Shown here: positions 6,556-10,836 of the stretch, one piece after another
How positions within the stretch are numbered: the stretch's first letter is position 1
How the letters are laid out: the number at the start of each line of letters is the position of its first letter
Origin: Alphaproteobacteria bacterium UBA6544
Lineage (GTDB): Bacteria; Pseudomonadota; Alphaproteobacteria; UBA8366
Assembly (NCBI GenBank): GCA_002434595.1
Contig: DJKK01000190.1
Location: 1 to 10,836, forward strand
DNA length: 10,836 nt
Reading direction: 5' to 3'
Made by a program: the position numbers and the translations under genes
The notes under the pieces: generated by a model
The model's database searches: none
What the model was told of the DNA's origin: nothing
Seen by the model: the letters and a program-made list of their open reading frames with translations, nothing else

Positions 6556-7670
6556 TCCCAATTCCAATCCGAAATGAGGAAGTCTTTGAGTAGCCAAATG
6601 CCGTTAACGCGCCTCCAGATGTCCATATTTCTGTATTTGCCACAAATCACCTCGAACGCTTCCAGCGACAAGCCGGTAAATTTGCAGAACGCCGATATAT
6701 CGCTTTTGGGCGGCTTTACGCCCTCCTCACGGATAATTTCCAAGGCAGCTTCTCGTGAGATGCGGCCATGCCGTATTTCCAGGGAAAGATTATCGAAAAG
6801 GCGCGTAAATCCGAACTTGTGCCACTTCAACCAATGATGAACCGAAATAAAGTCATCGTCGATATCGGCAAATGCGTAATATCCCGTCTTCGGACCTTCC
6901 TCGCTGGAGCTGAAACCATGCGCCGTCGCTACCGTGAGGCTCGTATGCGGGTCCCACTGAAAATAGTGACCCAAGAACACGGCCTGGATGTCGCGATCTT
7001 CCAGCACGTCGGCTTCGGGTCTCGTATACGGACGCAATTCTTGCTCGGTTAGATTTGAATCATACCATTCCGAAATTCGCGTACCTTGGGTGACGCCGTA
7101 GCGCGACAGCCATTCATCGTTCAAACGGGTTAAATTTCGGTCGTCCACACCACCACCATATTCGATGGCAGAATTTTCACCCCAAACAATGAGCGGAATC
7201 TTAAACTTTACCGCTATGTTTAACGGGATTGCAAAAATCGCGAAATGCATGGGAATCCCGGAACTCCCCGCTCGTTCGAACGCGCTTCGCATAAACGCGG
7301 CCTCCACGGACGGCTTAATACTGAAATCGATATGATCGACGCCCAACCGGATCAAATTATCGAGGTTGCGTTTTCCGATCTCCGTTCGCGCCGGCGGCCG
7401 CCAGGAAACCGTCAATGGCCGTAATCCAAACTCCAAACACTTAACGACCTGCCACGTGCTGTCCTTTCCACCACTCACCGGCACGAGGCAATCGTAGTCT
7501 CGCTTTAGACACCCGACACTGTCGACAAGCGCTTCGAATTCCGCCTGTCGTTTTTGCCAGTCGATAGCATCGCGCTGCTCGAACGCGGCGCAGGCGCTGC
7601 ATACTCCATCTGTGCCAATCGATAGATTTGGCCGGGTATCCGGCAAGACACAGCGTTGGCACCATTTCAT
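6552..7670 (-). CDS. N-acetyl sugar amidotransferase (PseA/WbpG family), unfused copy
   Basis: A 372-residue ATP-dependent amidotransferase that would convert an N-acetyl (or carboxyl) group of a sugar to an acetamidino or amide group using ammonia. Two cysteine pairs at the N-terminus, CQRC 4-7 and CSAC 24-27, probably bind zinc. The PP-loop SGGKDS is at 66-71, followed by the family motifs GKRNLDNLIRLGVDHIDF near 108-125 and IVWGENSAIEYGG. The C-terminal KFGFTR...EIRHGRISREAALEII block matches the corresponding part of the fused paralogue at 1249-3333. The two copies differ clearly around the presumed substrate pocket (TEIGKRN and AIFAIPL here, YTPTGWRN and ITTFPV there), so different substrates or positions are likely. 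This copy has no HisF domain. It shares an ATGA overlap with the asnB-like gene upstream and another with the 126-residue gene downstream. A GAGGA ribosome binding site lies at the right distance. Confidence 0.92.
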   Translation of the reverse strand: MKWCQRCVLPDTRPNLSIGTDGVCSACAAFEQRDAIDWQKRQAEFEALVDSVGCLKRDYDCLVPVSGGKDSTWQVVKCLEFGLRPLTVSWRPPARTEIGKRNLDNLIRLGVDHIDFSIKPSVEAAFMRSAFERAGSSGIPMHFAIFAIPLNIAVKFKIPLIVWGENSAIEYGGGVDDRNLTRLNDEWLSRYGVTQGTRISEWYDSNLTEQELRPYTRPEADVLEDRDIQAVFLGHYFQWDPHTSLTVATAHGFSSSEEGPKTGYYAFADIDDDFISVHHWLKWHKFGFTRLFDNLSLEIRHGRISREAALEIIREEGVKPPKSDISAFCKFTGLSLEAFEVICGKYRNMDIWRRVNGIWLLKDFLISDWNWE

Positions 7671-9499
7671 GATGCATATTCCTCAAGAAAGAGCCTCGCA
7701 TTGAGGAAATTAAACAGGAACTTACTGCGACTGTTGGGTAGATCACCGGCCGCGATGAGCTCTTCAATGGCTTCCTTCCTTACGAATTCAAATATCTTAC
7801 CATCGTCCAGTAGCGCACCGCGCGTATCCGGCTCCGCCAAATCAAGAAAATCCATCACAGGGGCATTGAATCCAACTTTTCTAGGATTTTCGATAACGCG
7901 GGCAGGCGCGATACCCTTGACCGCGTCCCTCAAGACAGACTTCGCACGCCCTTTCTGGATAAGATGCCGGGTCGGAATTTTCTGGCTCCAATCAAACAAA
8001 CCACGGTCAAGGAATGGGGATCTGTTTTCGATCGAATACGACATCGAATTGAGATCATCTTCGTGGAGAATGACCGGCACTGATTCATGCATCAACTCGT
8101 TGGCCATACGGTTACGCAGCAAATCGCCAGTGTAATGGCGTTCTTCGAAATCTTCGCTGAACTGGCCCTTCAGGTTTTCTGCAAAAGCATCTGCATCCAA
8201 GTAAATATGCTCTCTTCGGTCCGGGTTATCCGCATAGTAATCAGCATCACTCAAATACGGATTCCGGACAATTGGCGCGACGTAACGGCGCCAATTATCC
8301 AACGCCTCCGAATATCCGTCATGCCCCTTCATGACGCTCAAGTAGGCATTGTGGTGATCGTAGTAACCGCTGAACAGTTCGTCGGCTCCCGTACCACTCA
8401 ACACGACTTTGTAACCCGCGCGCGCGACTGCATCCATCAACAGCCAATGGGCATAATAGGTAATCGTATAGACAGGTGCGTCGTGAATCCGAATCAATCG
8501 TCGGAGACGTTCTATAAACTCCGTCCGTTCGATAGCTACAGTGGTGTGACGAATACCGAACTCAGCCACGGCATGCTCGACAAGTTCGGCCTCTTCGTAA
8601 CGTTCATCCGTATTGACGATTGTAAAACCGTGCACGTCCGCACCCAGTAAATTCTTCGCGACACCAACGAGCACGTTCGAATCAACCCCGCCGCTCAAGC
8701 AAAATGCGAGCGGAACATCGGAACGCAGGCGAATTTCAACCGATCTCTTCAGTGCTTTGCGTGTGCCGGATACCGCCGTCTCGTAGGACATCGCGGAATC
8801 TTGTTGTTCGAAATCAGCTTGCCAGTACGCAAAACTATGCGCACGACCTGAAGCGTCGATCTGCAAACATTCTCCAGGCGGAAGTTCCTCAATCGCTTCG
8901 AAGAATGTGCTGCCGGATTTGTAGAGAGACTTGTAGCCGTTCACGAGGTATCGGGTCAGTTGCGTAAGGTCCGGGGTAAACTTGCGACCTAGCAAGGCGT
9001 TTAGGAATTTTACCTCGGAAGCAAAGTAAACGCCGTGCTTCGTTCGATGCAGATAGAGCGGCTTCTCTCCGAACCGGTCTCTTGAGAGCAATAGTGAGCC
9101 ATCCGCTTTGTTGTAGAAAGCGAACGCCCACATACCCTCACAGGAATCGAGCGCGTTACTCCCGCTGCATGCGAGCCATTGAGCTAGGACTTCCGTATCG
9201 CTCTCAGTTTGGAATTGGAGGCCGCGGCACGAAAGTTCCCGGCGCAACTCCTGGTAATTGAAGATTTCCCCGTTGTAGCACAGCACATTTTCACGATGAC
9301 GAAAGGGCTGCGCCGCACGAGGTGACACATCGAGAATGCTGAGCCTTGTATGCAATAGAACGACCGTGTTCCCACCAGCATATTCATGGCGATACGTCCC
9401 TTGATCGTCGGGCCCGCGGTTCGTCATCCATGTCAATGTCCGCGCAATTGCCCCATCATCAGGCGGTTGTGACCCAATATATCCAGCGATTCCGCACAT
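7667..9499 (-). CDS. asnB: asparagine synthase-type glutamine-dependent amidotransferase
   Basis: A 610-residue AsnB-family enzyme. The N-terminal Ntn glutaminase begins MCGIAGYIG, with Cys2 as nucleophile once Met is removed; R52 in HTRLSILD, NGEIFNYQEL at 76-85 and D101 in ESDTEV line its glutamine pocket. The synthetase half has the PP-loop SGGVDS at 269-274, SGTGADELFSGYY at 368-380 and a late RSPFLDR. A longer reading from the ATG at 9607 would bury the catalytic Cys and overlap neuB by about 90 bases. The start at 9499 gives a free N-terminal Cys and a 16-base gap to neuB, so I take it. Family members either make asparagine or, in O-antigen clusters, may amidate sugar carboxylates (compare WbpS of Pseudomonas). 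Its position between neuB and a sugar amidotransferase favours a sugar-related role. No strong Shine-Dalgarno is visible. Confidence 0.95.
   Translation of the reverse strand: MCGIAGYIGSQPPDDGAIARTLTWMTNRGPDDQGTYRHEYAGGNTVVLLHTRLSILDVSPRAAQPFRHRENVLCYNGEIFNYQELRRELSCRGLQFQTESDTEVLAQWLACSGSNALDSCEGMWAFAFYNKADGSLLLSRDRFGEKPLYLHRTKHGVYFASEVKFLNALLGRKFTPDLTQLTRYLVNGYKSLYKSGSTFFEAIEELPPGECLQIDASGRAHSFAYWQADFEQQDSAMSYETAVSGTRKALKRSVEIRLRSDVPLAFCLSGGVDSNVLVGVAKNLLGADVHGFTIVNTDERYEEAELVEHAVAEFGIRHTTVAIERTEFIERLRRLIRIHDAPVYTITYYAHWLLMDAVARAGYKVVLSGTGADELFSGYYDHHNAYLSVMKGHDGYSEALDNWRRYVAPIVRNPYLSDADYYADNPDRREHIYLDADAFAENLKGQFSEDFEERHYTGDLLRNRMANELMHESVPVILHEDDLNSMSYSIENRSPFLDRGLFDWSQKIPTRHLIQKGRAKSVLRDAVKGIAPARVIENPRKVGFNAPVMDFLDLAEPDTRGALLDDGKIFEFVRKEAIEELIAAGDLPNSRSKFLFNFLNARLFLEEYAS
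7680..7684 (-). promoter_or_regulatory. ribosome binding site of the unfused sugar amidotransferase
   Basis: GAGGA on the minus strand, 9 bases before the ATG at 7670 and inside the last codons of the asnB-like gene. It supports the ATGA-overlapping start. Confidence 0.5.
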
Positions 9500-9515
9500 A
9501 TAGCTTTTCGGCAAC

Positions 9516-10529
9516 CTAGCGAAGCTGTTCCGGACGAATTGTGTCGCCATGTGAAATCGGCTCAGACAATCGTTTGCCGACCATAGCATCCTCTCCGCCA
9601 GGCGCATTGCCGGTCCCAGGCCTTAGCCAAGTCAAATCCTGCCAATCGAGAATATGATCCTCCTGTAGATCCCGCGACGCGGCAATACTCCTTCGAGCGG
9701 CCGCATCGGCCGCCTTCTCGCACTCAAGAAGCCGCTTCGGCCCGGCACCCAAGAGCCGCTCCGCTTCACGGATGCCCTCACAATACGCCAACATGTCAGT
9801 GGGGTCACAGGACAACTTATGATCTCGAAATTCAGAAAAGTTCTTATTAAGCGTGAAGTGCTTTTCAATTACACGGGCACCCAAGGCCACCGCGATGGGT
9901 CCCGCATCGATGCCGATCGTATGATCCGAATAACCCACCGGATGGCCGAGCGTCGATAACTCTTTCATGAAGCCAAGATTGGCGTCTTCTGCTGCCGTCG
10001 GATAGCTGGATACGCAATGCATCAATACCAAACCAGGTTTCGGTTCGATCCGGTTTTCCTGCCACGCTGCCTCAATGACGCGCGCACTTTCGGCAATGTC
10101 CGCCAAGCTGGACATCCCCGAGGACAGGAAGATTGGCTTGGCCGTGACCGCCAAACGTCGAAGCAACGGAATGAAGTTATTGTCTCCCGATGCCACCTTA
10201 AAAGCGGGGACGAGAGGCTCCAAGAACTCAACGGCGTCCAGATAGAATGGCGTCGAAAGAAAATGAACACCTTCGTCACCAGCAACTTTCGCCAACCTCA
10301 GATACTCATCATCGGAAAGACGGAAACCTTTTAATTGCTTCAATCGATCCGTTTCCCAAGGGGCGACAAGTTGGGCCGGATCAATCGATTGAAACTTTAC
10401 TGCGTCGACGCCAGCCGTCGCAGCACGTCCAATCATTTCCTCCGCCGCGGAAACTGACCCTTCGTGATTGTTACCAATCTCCGCCACGACGAAGACACCG
10501 TCATCCAATCCGAAGTCGTCAATTCTCAT
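9516..10529 (-). CDS. neuB: NeuB-family nonulosonic acid synthase (sialic/legionaminic/pseudaminic type)
   Basis: A 337-residue synthase that condenses phosphoenolpyruvate with a 6-carbon N-acetylated sugar to make a 9-carbon 2-keto acid. The NeuB barrel is complete: VVAEIGNNHEG at 14-24, AVKFQS at 43-48, FLSTPF at 90-95, KVASGD at 111-116, LSSGMSS at 135-141, GYSDHT at 199-204 and EKHFTL at 222-227. H203 and H224 correspond by motif and 21-residue spacing to the metal-binding histidines of meningococcal NeuB. The C-terminus (about 278-337) is the SAF/antifreeze-like domain, ARRSIAASRDL to GDTIRPEQLR. FSEFRDHKLS at 231-240 differs from the PGPDH form of canonical NeuB, so the exact sugar (Neu, Leg, Pse or another) cannot be assigned. 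The sugar amidotransferases downstream favour a Leg- or Pse-type product. The start overlaps the acetyltransferase stop as ATGA, and AAGGG sits 6 bases upstream of the ATG. Confidence 0.94.
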   Translation of the reverse strand: MRIDDFGLDDGVFVVAEIGNNHEGSVSAAEEMIGRAATAGVDAVKFQSIDPAQLVAPWETDRLKQLKGFRLSDDEYLRLAKVAGDEGVHFLSTPFYLDAVEFLEPLVPAFKVASGDNNFIPLLRRLAVTAKPIFLSSGMSSLADIAESARVIEAAWQENRIEPKPGLVLMHCVSSYPTAAEDANLGFMKELSTLGHPVGYSDHTIGIDAGPIAVALGARVIEKHFTLNKNFSEFRDHKLSCDPTDMLAYCEGIREAERLLGAGPKRLLECEKAADAAARRSIAASRDLQEDHILDWQDLTWLRPGTGNAPGGEDAMVGKRLSEPISHGDTIRPEQLR

Positions 10530-10836
10530 CGTTCGCCCTTTCGACAGCGGTTCTCTTCATCCACATGCCGGTGAAACGTCAGTTGCTTCGCCACCGGTTG
10601 GAAACCCATTGATGAATAAAGACTGACTGCCGGGAGATTCTCGGCCTGCGTTCCCACCCGTATCCGCATAACTCCCAAGGCTATCTGATCGACAGAGAAC
10701 CCGATCATATCCGCGGCAATGCCCTTGCCTCTTGCCTGCTCTGAGACGGCGATAAGGTCGATGATTGTTGAGTTTTCGACATCAATGAGGAGCATAAATC
10801 CGACAATGTCTCCTCGCCGTTCGGCAACAACCATCC
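10526..10836 (-). CDS. GNAT-family N-acetyltransferase, partial at right edge
   Basis: C-terminal part, about 103 residues, of a Gcn5-related acetyltransferase that transfers an acyl group from acetyl-CoA, most often to an amine. Motif A, the CoA pyrophosphate loop, is seen as VSEQARGKGIAADMI, and motif B as NLPAVSLYSSMGFQPV. Beta strands IVGFMLLID and TIIDLIAV precede motif A. GNAT domains usually have about 140-170 residues, so the true start probably lies beyond the window edge; the ATG at 10834 is likely internal. In this cluster an amino-sugar acetyltransferase, such as the PseH or WecD type acting on a 4-amino sugar before NeuB, is a reasonable guess, but residues do not prove the substrate. 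The stop codon overlaps the neuB start as ATGA. Confidence 0.85.
   Translation of the reverse strand, partial: MVVAERRGDIVGFMLLIDVENSTIIDLIAVSEQARGKGIAADMIGFSVDQIALGVMRIRVGTQAENLPAVSLYSSMGFQPVAKQLTFHRHVDEENRCRKGER
10536..10540 (-). promoter_or_regulatory. ribosome binding site of neuB
   Basis: AAGGG on the minus strand, 6 bases before the ATG at 10529 and inside the end of the acetyltransferase gene. It supports the chosen neuB start. Confidence 0.5.

Noticed and set aside
9500..9607. Longer N-terminus for the asnB-like gene from the ATG at 9607
   Set aside because: It would place 36 residues before MCGIAG, blocking the N-terminal cysteine nucleophile, and overlap neuB deeply.

Overview
The window is one continuous minus-strand gene block, so transcription runs from high to low coordinates. 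No RNA gene, insertion sequence, CRISPR array, promoter or terminator could be recognised. There is no gene-free stretch of more than about 35 bases, so it looks like the interior of a long operon that continues past both edges. Gene content suggests a Gram-negative bacterium, probably a proteobacterium with roughly balanced base composition. That placement rests on surface-polysaccharide gene families only; no taxonomic marker is present.

Layout in order of transcription: a GNAT acetyltransferase cut by the right edge (10526-10836); a NeuB-family nonulosonic (sialic-type) acid synthase (9516-10529); an AsnB-type glutamine-dependent amidotransferase (7667-9499); an N-acetyl sugar amidotransferase of the PseA/WbpG type (6552-7670); an unrecognised 126-residue protein (6175-6555); a class I methyltransferase with an N-terminal zinc-knuckle-like region (5340-6188); a DUF4910/M28-type aminopeptidase-like protein with a C-terminal winged helix (3960-5318); a HisH-type glutaminase (3343-3960); a fusion of a HisF-like barrel to a second N-acetyl sugar amidotransferase (1249-3333); an unrecognised 83-residue protein (962-1213); and an AMP-forming ANL-superfamily ligase cut by the left edge (1-965). 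The ligase is open through the left edge with no stop, so a search for complete ORFs would miss it.

Five junctions have 4-base ATGA or 1-base TGATG stop/start overlaps, one has a longer overlap of about 14 bases, and the other four gaps are 9 to 35 bases. This fits a co-transcribed, translationally coupled unit.

The inferred job is synthesis and decoration of a 9-carbon acidic sugar of the pseudaminic/legionaminic type for O-antigen, capsule or flagellin. NeuB would condense a 6-carbon sugar with phosphoenolpyruvate. The two PP-loop amidotransferases would turn N-acetyl groups into acetamidino groups, using ammonia that HisH releases from glutamine and the HisF barrel channels. The methyltransferase, acetyltransferase and ANL ligase would add further decorations. 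The most unusual feature is the HisF-amidotransferase fusion, which joins ammonia channel and ammonia consumer in one chain, next to a second, unfused amidotransferase paralogue and an AsnB.
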